A DNA stretch of 36,719 bases from an uncultured Blautia sp. (GTDB lineage Bacteria; Bacillota; Clostridia; Lachnospirales; Lachnospiraceae): contig CAKSAW010000002.1 of NCBI GenBank assembly GCA_934437695.1, forward strand, positions 1-36,719. The letters are read 5' to 3'. Position 1 is the stretch's first letter. Each line of letters starts with the position of its first letter. The position numbers and the translations under genes were made by a program. Positions 1 through 8,929 of the stretch are shown here, piece after piece. The notes under the pieces are model-generated. The model was not told where the DNA came from and ran no database searches. It saw nothing but the letters and a program-made list of their open reading frames with translations.

Positions 1-1391
1 AATGTACCCACCTGATCCAGAATTGTTCTTTTTACAACAAAAATATGACAGATATAATTATTCTCTCTGAGCCGGAACAGATTAAAATCCGGTTTGAAAT
101 TCGGCTCAAAATAATGTTTTCCATCCATGCTGACCTTATCTTCATCTGTATAGATCACATCAGCATTTTTCTCAGTGATCGCTTTTACAATATGAAAAAG
201 TGCATCCGGTGCAAGAACATCATCATGATCACAGAGCATGATATAATCGCCCATCGCAAGCCTGACAGCTGCATTGGTATTTTCGGAAATCCCTTTGTTT
301 TCTTTTAGTTTCTTGTAAGAAATACGGATTTCATTCCTGTATTTCTTTCTCAGAAACTCTCTGACTTCATCACCATCACTGCCATCTGCCAGACATAACT
401 GCCAGTTACCATAAGTCTGTGCGATCACAGAATCCAACATCTCTTTCAGATATTCCGGCGGAGTGTTATACAGAGGGATCACAATACTGATCAGAGGAGT
501 GGTGGAAAAAACTGCTGCTTTCTGTCTTTTCAGTTCTTTTTTTCCTGCTGCATGATCTTTGAGCCATTCCTCATAATCCTGGGAAGAATTGTCCTTCTGA
601 TAAGTTCCTACATAACGGACAAAATTTCCCAGTCCCTTCTCTCTGATATATGCAAAATTCTTTTCTCTGTTCTCCCACGACAAAAGCTTCATTCTCTGAT
701 GAAATACAGACTTCTCTGCTTTCAGTTTCTTTATATCAACTGTATGATATTTTTCTGTTGCTTCGCCTTTAAAATGGATGTAAAACTCATTTCCATGTAC
801 ATCAGACAGATCGACCAATACCTGAAAACCAATCTCCTTATCTCCTTCAGAAGAAATCTTTCGTTCTTCCATTACATCCGGACGACGCATACGGGTAACC
901 TTACAGTTGAGCATTGTATGAGTTCTGTCTTCTACAGTGATCTCATCCGCACTGCGCTGATCTAATACCCATCCCTCAACCAGCACTATGTTTTTTCCCT
1001 GAATCTCTTCTCTGTCAATGTGATATTCCATCAGACTGTCTGTACAGAATTTCTTCAGCTGTTCTGAAGATGTCTCCCACAACACCTCTGTTTCCTGTTC
1101 CGCTGTCACAGTCAGTTCCAGTCTTGCATATCTGTCAGTCAGCTCCGGGATCTCCGGAATCTTTACAGCAAATCCAATATTTCCGGCATTCTCAAGTTCA
1201 CTCAGACTGCGGGATACATCTGCCCTGCCAAAACGTTCAGGAACAGATATCTTGATCTCCTCTCCGTCACCCTTCAATGCAAAGGTACATTCCTTTCCAT
1301 CTGTCTGTGCTGCCCAGCCTTTCAGGATCAGAGTATGTGCATTTTTGTCATTATATATTTTTTCATCCACACTCCAAAGTATTCTTGCCAT
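1..1391 (-). CDS. GT2 family glycosyltransferase, partial (3' end beyond window)
   Basis: The reading frame stays open to the left edge, so only the first 463 or so residues are visible. From residue 299 there is a GT-A fold family 2 domain (ISIVIPLYNTPPEYL, then a DHDD metal-binding motif at about 388-391 and YTDEDK shortly after). This type transfers a sugar from a nucleotide sugar at the cytoplasmic membrane face. Ahead of it lie two tandem copies of a roughly 60-residue beta-rich unit (about 21-80 and 136-195), each with a GW near its start, an R-x-DV core and a closing GF-x-V. An AAGAAGG ribosome site sits 8 nt before the ATG at 1391 and only 2 nt before an ATG at 1397, so 1391 is preferred. 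It is last in the glycan locus and follows the methyltransferase/kinase-like gene by about 50 bp. Sugar and linkage cannot be read from sequence. Confidence 0.85.
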   Translation of the reverse strand, partial: MARILWSVDEKIYNDKNAHTLILKGWAAQTDGKECTFALKGDGEEIKISVPERFGRADVSRSLSELENAGNIGFAVKIPEIPELTDRYARLELTVTAEQETEVLWETSSEQLKKFCTDSLMEYHIDREEIQGKNIVLVEGWVLDQRSADEITVEDRTHTMLNCKVTRMRRPDVMEERKISSEGDKEIGFQVLVDLSDVHGNEFYIHFKGEATEKYHTVDIKKLKAEKSVFHQRMKLLSWENREKNFAYIREKGLGNFVRYVGTYQKDNSSQDYEEWLKDHAAGKKELKRQKAAVFSTTPLISIVIPLYNTPPEYLKEMLDSVIAQTYGNWQLCLADGSDGDEVREFLRKKYRNEIRISYKKLKENKGISENTNAAVRLAMGDYIMLCDHDDVLAPDALFHIVKAITEKNADVIYTDEDKVSMDGKHYFEPNFKPDFNLFRLRENNYICHIFVVKRTILDQVGT

Positions 1392-1443
1392 AGTCATATC
1401 CTTCTTAAATTACTGTTTGTTTCCTTATATAAATATAACGTCT

Positions 1444-3636
1444 TTATAATTTCTTTATATTTCTGTACATCTTCCACAGTCTGCTGTGCTCTACTGCTTC
1501 AATTACCTGCTCCTGTCTGTGGATCTCTGTTTCACGCATCCTGAGATTTTTCTCCCGTTCCTGATATACTGACCAGAATTTCTGCGCTGTTTCTTTTTCA
1601 TCTTCAAATTCCAGTTCTATTTCCAGGCTCTTTACATTCTCCGGAATTTTCCTGATCAAGATCTGCGGATCATCTGCTCCAAAATAGAAGAAATTTTTCT
1701 CCAGTCTGGCACCACCTGTATAAAACTGCACAGGAGTTCCATTATCCCACAGCATTCTGCGGATACGGATTCCTGTCCTTGTTTCTCCCGGATCAAGACG
1801 AAGGCTCTGTACCTGTGCGGAAAGCTTCAGATCTGCCCTGCATCTTCTCTGTCTGACAGGAAATTTCACAGATTCTTCTTCGCTGTATCCGTTTCCAGTA
1901 TCCATAAATATCTGCAGATTCCTGGAAGCCTCCATTTTCTTTTCCTCAAAAAACTTTACTCCATCTGCCTTACCTGGCGAGATACGATTATACAGACTGA
2001 GCATAGACGCATGATTGCCAAGCATATAGTTCTGGAAATTTTTCTCCATTTCAGCAAATATTTCACGGTCCTTCTCTGTGATCCCCGCCTTCTCATAAAA
2101 GTTTCTCAGTCTGAGTGCTTCACGTTTTCCGTCACTCTCCAGATAATAATGTATCATCCGGTATACAATAAACTGTGATGGTACAGGAAAGGTAAATGTC
2201 CACTCATAATCGATCACTGATGCTCTTTCCTGTCCTAGCATAATATTTGCAGGTACAAGGTCAATATCAGACAGAGCCGCACATTTCAATCCGTCCTTTA
2301 ACTGCACATCACCAAAAACCTGTACAAATTCTTCTGTTTTGTGAAATTCCTCTTTTTCATGGATTTTCTTTACCATATCCACGTAAGTAAACAGAAGTTC
2401 CTCCAGCTGCTCAGTTTTTCCTTCTTTCAGAAGAGTATCAAGTTTCTCTTCCAGAGTGATTCCCTTAAGAAATTCAAATTCAACATAACCGTTCTCAGCC
2501 TTACATCTGTTTACAGAGATTTCTGTACCTTCATATAATTTATCAAGCTCCTGGAAAATCTTCTCCAGTCTGTTGATATGTTCACATGCCTCTTTTGTTT
2601 CCGGATACTTTCTTACTGTTTTCTCTCCTGAAGCTGCCTCTGATATCTCTGTACAGATATCAAACTGTCTGTCTCTCTCATTTGAAAACTTCGCATAAAC
2701 AGTATCAGTCTCCGGCTGTTCCCTGCCAATCAGAAGAAGAAAGGAATTTGCGAACTGTGTATACAGATCATTATCAAGCAGTGTATCATACACAGATGAC
2801 TCCTGAAAAAGCTGCAGACGGAACCTGTCAAAGTTATATTCCATGCGGTTCAGTTCTCCCTTTGCAGGAAGATATTTATCGGAATAAACAGTCATGGGGA
2901 ATTTATAATCCGGAAACGGATAATACCAGGAGGCTTTTAAATCTCCTGCATTTCTCAGGATCTCTCCAAATTCCTTCTTTGTAAAAGTTTTTACCCCACT
3001 GGTACGCGGGTAACCTTCAATGCCTTCAAAAAGAGTTCCGAAATGATCTTCCGTACAGCCGGCCCAGTACTTCAGTCCCAGACGGTTTTCAATGGCAAGG
3101 ACAATCTTTCCATCCGGTTTCAGATGTCTGGAAATAATCTTCAGGAAATCCACATAGGGATCTTCGCTTCGTATATACGCCTCACCGTATTCGAATACTC
3201 CTATCAGAGTAATATAATCATATTTCTCTGTCAGGTTCTGTTCTATCTCCTGAAAATTCCCCACCAGGATCTTCAGATTCTCCTGGTCTCTGTGTCTGTA
3301 TGCATTGATCTTACTTCTCTTCATGGACAGGTCAATACTGGTAACTTCCCCTGCCTTTCTGCAGAGAGCACCTGTAACAGCACCACATCCGGCACCTATC
3401 TCCAGAACCTTCTCATCGCCTGTAAATGGAAGCCAGCTTAAGATATTCTCCCTGATATGTGAAAAATGATACAGGATCGGCCAACTCTCCCTGTCTCTGA
3501 TCACACTGTTAAACTGTTGCGGTGTATAGTCCCTGGCAATGGCAAGCATCTCATCTTCGATAGCTCCGTCACTGTACAGATCCTGTCCCGGATAATATGT
3601 GGTATCCAGATATACTTTTCCAATCATCTCTCCCAT
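1444..3636 (-). CDS. SAM methyltransferase / kinase-like fusion with C-terminal coiled coil, WbdD-like
   Basis: 730 aa. Residues about 60-250 form a class I SAM-dependent methyltransferase (motif I VLEIGAGCGAVTG at 77-89). Residues about 310-500 read as a protein-kinase/aminoglycoside-phosphotransferase fold: a candidate ATP lysine in KTVRKYP (about 343), a catalytic-loop-like SDIDLVPANIM (456-466) and a metal-binding VIDYEWT (474-480). A beta-rich section follows, and the last 40 or so residues (QEREKNLRMRETE onward) look like a charged coiled coil. This order matches WbdD, which caps O-antigen chains with methyl and phosphate groups. Its start lies 2 bp after the stop of the Wzt-like gene, and the GAGGAA ribosome site lies inside that gene's last codons, which indicates translational coupling. 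The capping role is inference. The domain could also decorate chains internally. It has no signal peptide, so it should act in the cytoplasm. Confidence 0.8.
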   Translation of the reverse strand: MGEMIGKVYLDTTYYPGQDLYSDGAIEDEMLAIARDYTPQQFNSVIRDRESWPILYHFSHIRENILSWLPFTGDEKVLEIGAGCGAVTGALCRKAGEVTSIDLSMKRSKINAYRHRDQENLKILVGNFQEIEQNLTEKYDYITLIGVFEYGEAYIRSEDPYVDFLKIISRHLKPDGKIVLAIENRLGLKYWAGCTEDHFGTLFEGIEGYPRTSGVKTFTKKEFGEILRNAGDLKASWYYPFPDYKFPMTVYSDKYLPAKGELNRMEYNFDRFRLQLFQESSVYDTLLDNDLYTQFANSFLLLIGREQPETDTVYAKFSNERDRQFDICTEISEAASGEKTVRKYPETKEACEHINRLEKIFQELDKLYEGTEISVNRCKAENGYVEFEFLKGITLEEKLDTLLKEGKTEQLEELLFTYVDMVKKIHEKEEFHKTEEFVQVFGDVQLKDGLKCAALSDIDLVPANIMLGQERASVIDYEWTFTFPVPSQFIVYRMIHYYLESDGKREALRLRNFYEKAGITEKDREIFAEMEKNFQNYMLGNHASMLSLYNRISPGKADGVKFFEEKKMEASRNLQIFMDTGNGYSEEESVKFPVRQRRCRADLKLSAQVQSLRLDPGETRTGIRIRRMLWDNGTPVQFYTGGARLEKNFFYFGADDPQILIRKIPENVKSLEIELEFEDEKETAQKFWSVYQEREKNLRMRETEIHRQEQVIEAVEHSRLWKMYRNIKKL

Positions 3637-3638
3637 GG

Positions 3639-4913
3639 CTATTCCTCACACTGTACTTCAATTTTTGAATTCATGTCATAAAATCCAACTGTATTTTTGG
3701 TGGAAACTACAGTAATATTGCATGCATCATAAAGTCTGTGGAATACTGTAAAATCTCCGTCCTTATATCCTGTGCATCCAAAAGACAGCAGATATTCACC
3801 ACCTTGCAGATTCATATCCTGTGTAAATGTCACAGTACATACATCTCCTTTACCGGACCTTTCGATCTGTACCTTCTCAAACATGGTATTTGTTCCTGTG
3901 ATCTCTGTACCTTTAATATTCTTAAAAGTATACGCCAGGATAGGTTCCTGGATATCTTCATTAAATCTTGCTTTCAGTCTGATCTTAAAAGAAGTTCCCT
4001 TTTCAATGGTATTGGAAAGCATTCCTTTGTCATCGAACACTTCAAAATCTATAATTTCTGCCATACGGTTTCCATACTCCAGAAGATTGGGATTTGCCTG
4101 GAAACTTCCATTATTTTCTGTTCCTGTTTCCGATGTATTTTTTCTGTTGTCAGTTTCCTTCTGTTTCACAGGATCCTGGCCTACCAGGAGCTGCTTGTAC
4201 AAATCTACCATCTGCTTCGGTGAACCCTCATCCAGTTTTACACCCTTATTTAAAAGAATTACCCTGTCACAGTATTTAGATACACTGCTCAGATCATGAC
4301 TTACAAACAGGATTGTCTTTCCCTGTTTCTTAAATTCTTCAAACTTATGGTAACATTTAGACTGAAAAAACACATCACCTACAGATAATGCCTCATCTAC
4401 CACTAATATTTCAGGATCAATATTGATTGCAACAGCAAAAGCCAGACGCACGAACATACCACTGGAATATGTTTTTACAGGCTGATGGATAAAATCTCCA
4501 ATGTCTGCAAATTCCAGAATATCATTCAGTCTGGCATCAATTTCTTCTTTTGAAAAACCAATCATGGTACCGTTAAGATACACATTCTCAAGTCCTGAAT
4601 ATTCCATATTAAATCCGGCTCCAAGTTCCAGCAGCGCGGAAATTCTTCCGTCTACCTTTACCTCTCCCTCTGTAGGAGTCAGTACACCGGTAATAATTTT
4701 CAGGATCGTGGATTTACCGGAACCATTGGTTCCGATAATTCCCACGCATTCCCCTTCATTGATATCAAAGGTCACATCATGAAGCGCATAATGCTCTCTG
4801 TAAAGTTTCTTTCTTGTAAGCCCCAGTGCCTCTTTTAGTCTGTCAGAAGGCTTATCATATAATTTATACATTTTGGTGAGATCTTTCACCTGAATTACTT
4901 TCTTATTCTCCAC
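3639..4913 (-). CDS. Polysaccharide ABC transporter ATPase with C-terminal Wzt-type domain
   Basis: 424 aa. The N-terminal half is a standard ABC ATPase of the Wzt/TagH/KpsT group: Walker A GTNGSGKS (61-68), signature YSSGMFVRLAFA (about 149-160), Walker B ILVVDEALSVGD (169-180) and H-loop His206 in ILFVSHD. A charged linker (about 245-275) leads to a beta-sandwich-like C-terminal domain (about 280-422) of the type that in Gram-negative Wzt binds the modified end of the exported glycan. Plain TagH or KpsT proteins lack this Wzt-type extension. The start is GTG; an AAGGAA ribosome site lies about 11 nt upstream. The 271-aa permease gene lies 68 bp upstream and the WbdD-like gene 2 bp downstream, so the three probably form one export and chain-length unit. 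Confidence 0.92.
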   Translation of the reverse strand: MENKKVIQVKDLTKMYKLYDKPSDRLKEALGLTRKKLYREHYALHDVTFDINEGECVGIIGTNGSGKSTILKIITGVLTPTEGEVKVDGRISALLELGAGFNMEYSGLENVYLNGTMIGFSKEEIDARLNDILEFADIGDFIHQPVKTYSSGMFVRLAFAVAINIDPEILVVDEALSVGDVFFQSKCYHKFEEFKKQGKTILFVSHDLSSVSKYCDRVILLNKGVKLDEGSPKQMVDLYKQLLVGQDPVKQKETDNRKNTSETGTENNGSFQANPNLLEYGNRMAEIIDFEVFDDKGMLSNTIEKGTSFKIRLKARFNEDIQEPILAYTFKNIKGTEITGTNTMFEKVQIERSGKGDVCTVTFTQDMNLQGGEYLLSFGCTGYKDGDFTVFHRLYDACNITVVSTKNTVGFYDMNSKIEVQCEE

Positions 4914-4981
4914 GTTATCATTATTTCCTTTCTGCTATACCTGTTTCTCTGATACTTCCTTTATCACAGAGTATCCGCCTT

Positions 4982-5797
4982 TTACAGAACATCTGCAAAG
5001 TGTATACGCAGACGTTTAAATACCCAGCTTCCAAACAGGAAACACAGAACTGTAAATACCCAGAAATAAATAGTCCATCCTGCATGTTCCCAGAACCAGT
5101 TCTTCATCAGAAATGTGTCTCTGTATCCGGAAACAATATAATACATTGGATTCAGTTTCAGGATCTTCATGATCACGGGATGTCCCACCAGAGGTGAATT
5201 CTCAGCAATCCACATGATCGGTGTCAGCCAGACTCCTACCTGAAGTGCAATGTTGATGATCTGTGTCAGATCTCTGAAAAAGATAACAATCGCACTTGTG
5301 GCATAGGATAAACCTAATACCAGAATAAACACACATCCACTGTAATAAATGATCTGCAGATAATACAGATCAGGGAACTTTCCATATGCTGCATACAGAA
5401 TAACAGTAAATAATACAAAAAATGCATGTACAAACATAGCAGAAATAATCTTAACCACAGGAAGCACACTGATATTAAAAACTACTTTTTTTACCAGATA
5501 ATTATATTCCAGCATGGAGTTCGTTCCTCCTACCAGTGCATCCTGGAAGAAAAACCATGGCACAATCCCTGCCACCAGATAAAGTACAAAAGGAACTCCC
5601 AGATCTCCTGTACCTGAACGGAAACCTACAGAGAATACAAACCAGTATACAAGGATCGTGATCACAGGCTGTATAAATGCCCACACAATTCCCAGATAAG
5701 AACCTGCATATCTGGTCTTAAAATCATTCTTTGCAAGCTTACTCACAAGACGTCTGTTTTTATAAATATCCATGGGTAATGAAAAAATCGTATTCAA
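4982..5797 (-). CDS. ABC-2 type polysaccharide export permease, Wzm/TagG-like
   Basis: 271 aa with about six hydrophobic membrane segments. The N-terminal amphipathic stretch (DFKTRYAGSYLGIVWAFIQP) is the hallmark of ABC-2 permeases for polysaccharides and teichoic acids, and the aromatic-rich C-terminal part fits the same family. It would form the membrane channel for lipid-linked glycan powered by the ATPase encoded next. The start codon is TTG with an AGGAG/GAAGG site just upstream, 12 bp after the rmlC stop. The substrate (rhamnan, teichoic acid or other) cannot be fixed from the permease alone. Confidence 0.92.
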   Translation of the reverse strand: MNTIFSLPMDIYKNRRLVSKLAKNDFKTRYAGSYLGIVWAFIQPVITILVYWFVFSVGFRSGTGDLGVPFVLYLVAGIVPWFFFQDALVGGTNSMLEYNYLVKKVVFNISVLPVVKIISAMFVHAFFVLFTVILYAAYGKFPDLYYLQIIYYSGCVFILVLGLSYATSAIVIFFRDLTQIINIALQVGVWLTPIMWIAENSPLVGHPVIMKILKLNPMYYIVSGYRDTFLMKNWFWEHAGWTIYFWVFTVLCFLFGSWVFKRLRIHFADVL

Positions 5798-5809
5798 TCT
5801 TGCCTTCTC

Positions 5810-6364
5810 CTATTTGCGGTAATCTTTAAAGCTTCCCCATTTTGTATCTTTGTCAGAAAAGCTTAATTCCATTCCTTCCGGGACCGGCCACTCAACTCCG
5901 ATATCCGGGTCATTCCAGATCAGACCACCTTCATCATTTGGATGATAGAAATCAGAGCATTTATAAACAAATTCTGCATGATCAGACAATACAAGGAAAC
6001 CATGCGCAAATCCCTTTGGAATGAAGAACTGCTTTTTGTTTTCAGCTGAAAGCACAACTCCAAACCATTTACCATAAGTTTCAGAACCTTCCCGAAGATC
6101 CACTGCAACGTCAAAAACCTCTCCATTTACAACGCGCACCAGCTTATCCTGCGGATAATTGATCTGAAAATGAAGTCCGCGGAGCACGCCTTTATGAGAA
6201 CTGGACTGATTATCCTGTACAAATTCAACATCAATTCCTGCTTCTTTGAAATCATTATAATTATAGGTTTCCATGAAATAGCCTCTGGCATCTCCGAAAA
6301 CTGTAGGTTCTACTACTTTTAATCCTTTGATTCCACCACATTCTGTAACTTTGATTTTTCCCAT
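5810..6364 (-). CDS. rfbC: dTDP-4-dehydrorhamnose 3,5-epimerase
   Basis: 184 aa from the chosen start. RmlC epimerises dTDP-4-keto-6-deoxy-D-glucose at C3 and C5 on the way to dTDP-L-rhamnose. Family marks are the cupin motif GVLRGLHFQ with the catalytic His (residue 65), the PKGFAHGFLVLSD strand, a Tyr in EFVYKCSDFYHP (about 134), and WNDPDIGVEWP near the end. An ATG 30 nt further upstream is in frame, but an AGAGGA ribosome site lies just ahead of the ATG at 6364 and none ahead of the upper one. The other rhamnose genes (rmlA, rmlB, rmlD) are not in this window. Its place between the carboxypeptidase and the permease suggests that rhamnose or a related 6-deoxy sugar is in the exported polymer. 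Confidence 0.95.
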   Translation of the reverse strand: MGKIKVTECGGIKGLKVVEPTVFGDARGYFMETYNYNDFKEAGIDVEFVQDNQSSSHKGVLRGLHFQINYPQDKLVRVVNGEVFDVAVDLREGSETYGKWFGVVLSAENKKQFFIPKGFAHGFLVLSDHAEFVYKCSDFYHPNDEGGLIWNDPDIGVEWPVPEGMELSFSDKDTKWGSFKDYRK

Positions 6365-6400
6365 TTTCTTTTCCTCTTTTCTGTTTACATTCATATCAGT

Positions 6401-7693
6401 TTATCGTCTATATCTTTTTTCTTTCTTTACAAGCGCTATGATAAGAACGATCAGAAGCAGTACCATTACAGCCATTATGATCAGTAAAATCTGCATCAGA
6501 CTGCGGGAAGCAGAAACTGTCTTTTCAGTTCCGGTAACTGTTTCTGATTCATCTGTTTTTATTTCATCTGTCTCTGTTTTATCTGTTTCTGCCTCTGCAT
6601 CAGATACCTCTGATACATCCGCAGTATCCGGTACCTGTGATACCAAAGGCACAGTTGCAGTTCCTACCATATAATCTCCCAGATAGTATGTTTTCTGCTC
6701 ACTGTCATTATCCTGCCTGCTTTCTGTAGTCAGAGAATTTATATCTGTTCCATTGGGAACCAGAACACTTCCTCCATCAACCTTAACCTTGCTGAAATTA
6801 TTATATGCATAGTCAAACATGGCCGCAGAATCAGAAACCGCATATACCTGTTCCTGTGCCTTCATTGTAACAGCAATATAAGTTCCTGCTTTTCTCTTCA
6901 CTACAGTGACAAGTGTGCTTCCTGCAGCATTTGTAGATCCTGTTTTTCCACCGATACATCCCTTATAATGGTATGGTGACTCTGTTGCAAACATGGGATG
7001 ATGTGTATGAAGTCTTCTTGACTCACTGTTCATATTCGTAGGTTTTATAGTATAAGTCGGATTCTTCATGATCTTACAGAAAGTTTTATTTTTCAGGGCT
7101 TCCCTCATGATAAGTGCCATATCCCTTGCAGTTGAATAATGATCATCATCCGGAAGTCCGCTTGCATTGGTAAAATGTGTATTTGTACATCCGATCTCTG
7201 CTGCCCGCTTATTCATCATATCAATAAAATTTTGTTCTGTACCACCCACATATTCAGCAATCTGAGCGGCAACCTCGTTGGCAGACTGGATAAACAGAGC
7301 ATAAAGGCAGTCCTCCATGCTCATCACTTCTCCAAGCTGCATTCCAATATTTCCGGAATCCCAGGAAATATCCCTGACACCTGTTTCTGTAAATGTAACC
7401 TGATCATCCAGAGAAGAATTCTCTACTGCAAGAAGAAGAGTCATGATCTTCGTGATGCTTGCAGGATAACGGAGTTCATCGCCACCTTTATCATATAGAA
7501 GAATTCCGCTGTCTGCATCCATCAGTACACCTGTATCAGAAGTGATCTCCGGTCCTGCAGGCCATCCACTGATCTGATTTGTAGAAATATCATATCTGGC
7601 CTCCAGATCTACGGCTGCATATATATCAGCTGTCTGAAAAGTCAGCATACAGGCTGACAATCCGATCAACAATAATTGTTTCCATTTTTTCAT
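6401..7693 (-). CDS. D-alanyl-D-alanine carboxypeptidase (S11, PBP5/DacF-like)
   Basis: 430 aa. A signal peptide (MKKWKQLLLIGLSACMLTF...) is followed by the S11 domain with all three catalytic motifs: SITK (79-82), SAN (137-139) and KTG (250-252). It trims the terminal D-Ala from peptidoglycan stem peptides outside the cell. A Thr/Asp/Glu-rich linker (about 335-395) precedes a C-terminal hydrophobic helix (about 400-422) with a basic end (KKEKRYRR), so it is held by a transmembrane anchor rather than the usual amphipathic helix. AGAGGA lies well placed before the ATG. It sits inside the glycan locus between the sugar aminotransferase and rmlC, which suggests co-expression of wall trimming with glycan export. 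Confidence 0.95.
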   Translation of the reverse strand: MKKWKQLLLIGLSACMLTFQTADIYAAVDLEARYDISTNQISGWPAGPEITSDTGVLMDADSGILLYDKGGDELRYPASITKIMTLLLAVENSSLDDQVTFTETGVRDISWDSGNIGMQLGEVMSMEDCLYALFIQSANEVAAQIAEYVGGTEQNFIDMMNKRAAEIGCTNTHFTNASGLPDDDHYSTARDMALIMREALKNKTFCKIMKNPTYTIKPTNMNSESRRLHTHHPMFATESPYHYKGCIGGKTGSTNAAGSTLVTVVKRKAGTYIAVTMKAQEQVYAVSDSAAMFDYAYNNFSKVKVDGGSVLVPNGTDINSLTTESRQDNDSEQKTYYLGDYMVGTATVPLVSQVPDTADVSEVSDAEAETDKTETDEIKTDESETVTGTEKTVSASRSLMQILLIIMAVMVLLLIVLIIALVKKEKRYRR

Positions 7694-7743
7694 AATAATC
7701 CTCTTAACACTCTTTCCTGTTTTACGGAATCTCTGTATATTTA

Positions 7744-8874
7744 TCAGAATCCTTCAAACTGGCAGACTGCATCAACCACATATTTCACATCTTCCATATC
7801 AAGATTATAAAACATTGGTAATCTTAACAGCCTCTCACTTTCCTTTGTTGTATAAACATCTTCACCTGCAAATCTGCCATATTTCTTTCCGGCAGGCGCA
7901 GAATGGAGAGGTACATAATGGAAAACAGAACAGATTCCCTTTTCCCTCAGATATCTGATCAGTCTTGTGCGTACATCCATATTGCGCACTTTTATGTAAT
8001 ACATATGCGCATTATGAACACAGCCTTCCGGAACAAAGGGCTGCTCTATTTTTCCTTCTTCTGCCAGATGAGACAGATTTTTGTGATAATAATCATAAAT
8101 CGACATACGTTTATTATAAATCTTTTCCCTCTCTTCAAGCTGAGCGTAAAGATAAGCTGCATTCAGTTCACTTGGAAGATAGGAGGAACCATAGTCCATC
8201 CAACGGTATTTATCAACCTGTCCTCTGAAAAATTTACTTCTGTCTGTTCCCTTTTCTCTGAGGATTTCTGCTTTCTCCTGATATCTGTCATCATTATAAA
8301 GCAGGGCTCCCCCTTCTCCCATAGTATAATTCTTCGTTTCATGAAAACTGTAACATCCAAAATCACCAATGGTACCCAAAGCCTTTCCTTTATAAAAGGC
8401 ATCTACACCCTGTGCTGCATCCTCCACCACTTTCAGACCATACTTATGTGCAGTCTGCATGATCGCATCCATCTCACAGGCAACTCCTGCATAATGAACT
8501 GGCACGATTGCCTTTGTCCTGTCCGTAATAGCCTGCTCAATGAGCTTTTCATCAATATTCATTGTATCCGGTCTGATATCTACAAATACAATTTTCGCCT
8601 GTCTCAGAACAAACGCATCTGCTGTGGATACAAATGTATATGAAGGCATAATCACTTCATCCCCGGGCTGTATGTCACAAAGATATGCCGCCATCTCCAG
8701 TGCATGTGTACAGGACGTTGTCAGCATTACATGACCTGCACAAAACCGTTCCTGCATCCAGGCAGAGCATTTCTTTGTATATTCTCCATCTCCGCACAAC
8801 ATTCCACGATGCACTGCATCCTGTATATATTCCAATTCTTTTCCCACATAGGCAGGTCTGTTAAAATCAATCAT
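7744..8874 (-). CDS. WecE/RffA-like dTDP-4-amino-4,6-dideoxygalactose transaminase
   Basis: 376 aa, DegT/DnrJ/EryC1/StrS family of PLP-dependent sugar aminotransferases. The internal-aldimine lysine is K181 in SFHETKNYTMGEGGA, a context typical of the WecE/RffA branch, which converts dTDP-4-keto-6-deoxyglucose to dTDP-4-amino-4,6-dideoxygalactose (Fuc4N) with glutamate. Other family marks are the N-terminal GDGEYTKKC, MPSYTFVSTADAF and VEDAAQGVDAFYKGK. It draws on the same dTDP-keto-sugar pool as RmlC. AGAGGT lies before the ATG. The free amine it creates is a plausible acceptor for the ATP-grasp enzymes encoded upstream. The exact sugar stereochemistry is inferred from family only. Confidence 0.88.
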   Translation of the reverse strand: MIDFNRPAYVGKELEYIQDAVHRGMLCGDGEYTKKCSAWMQERFCAGHVMLTTSCTHALEMAAYLCDIQPGDEVIMPSYTFVSTADAFVLRQAKIVFVDIRPDTMNIDEKLIEQAITDRTKAIVPVHYAGVACEMDAIMQTAHKYGLKVVEDAAQGVDAFYKGKALGTIGDFGCYSFHETKNYTMGEGGALLYNDDRYQEKAEILREKGTDRSKFFRGQVDKYRWMDYGSSYLPSELNAAYLYAQLEEREKIYNKRMSIYDYYHKNLSHLAEEGKIEQPFVPEGCVHNAHMYYIKVRNMDVRTRLIRYLREKGICSVFHYVPLHSAPAGKKYGRFAGEDVYTTKESERLLRLPMFYNLDMEDVKYVVDAVCQFEGF

Positions 8875-8929
8875 TTGTTACCTCTTTTAATCTTCCTGTA
8901 TTCTCAGCAGATCCACTGTCTGCAAACTG

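Noticed and set aside
7903..8643. Long plus-strand reading frame of 246 codons opposite the WecE-like gene
   Set aside because: It is a shadow of a well-supported minus-strand gene: no ribosome site, no recognisable domain, and Cys/Ile/Phe-rich composition as expected from the reverse frame.
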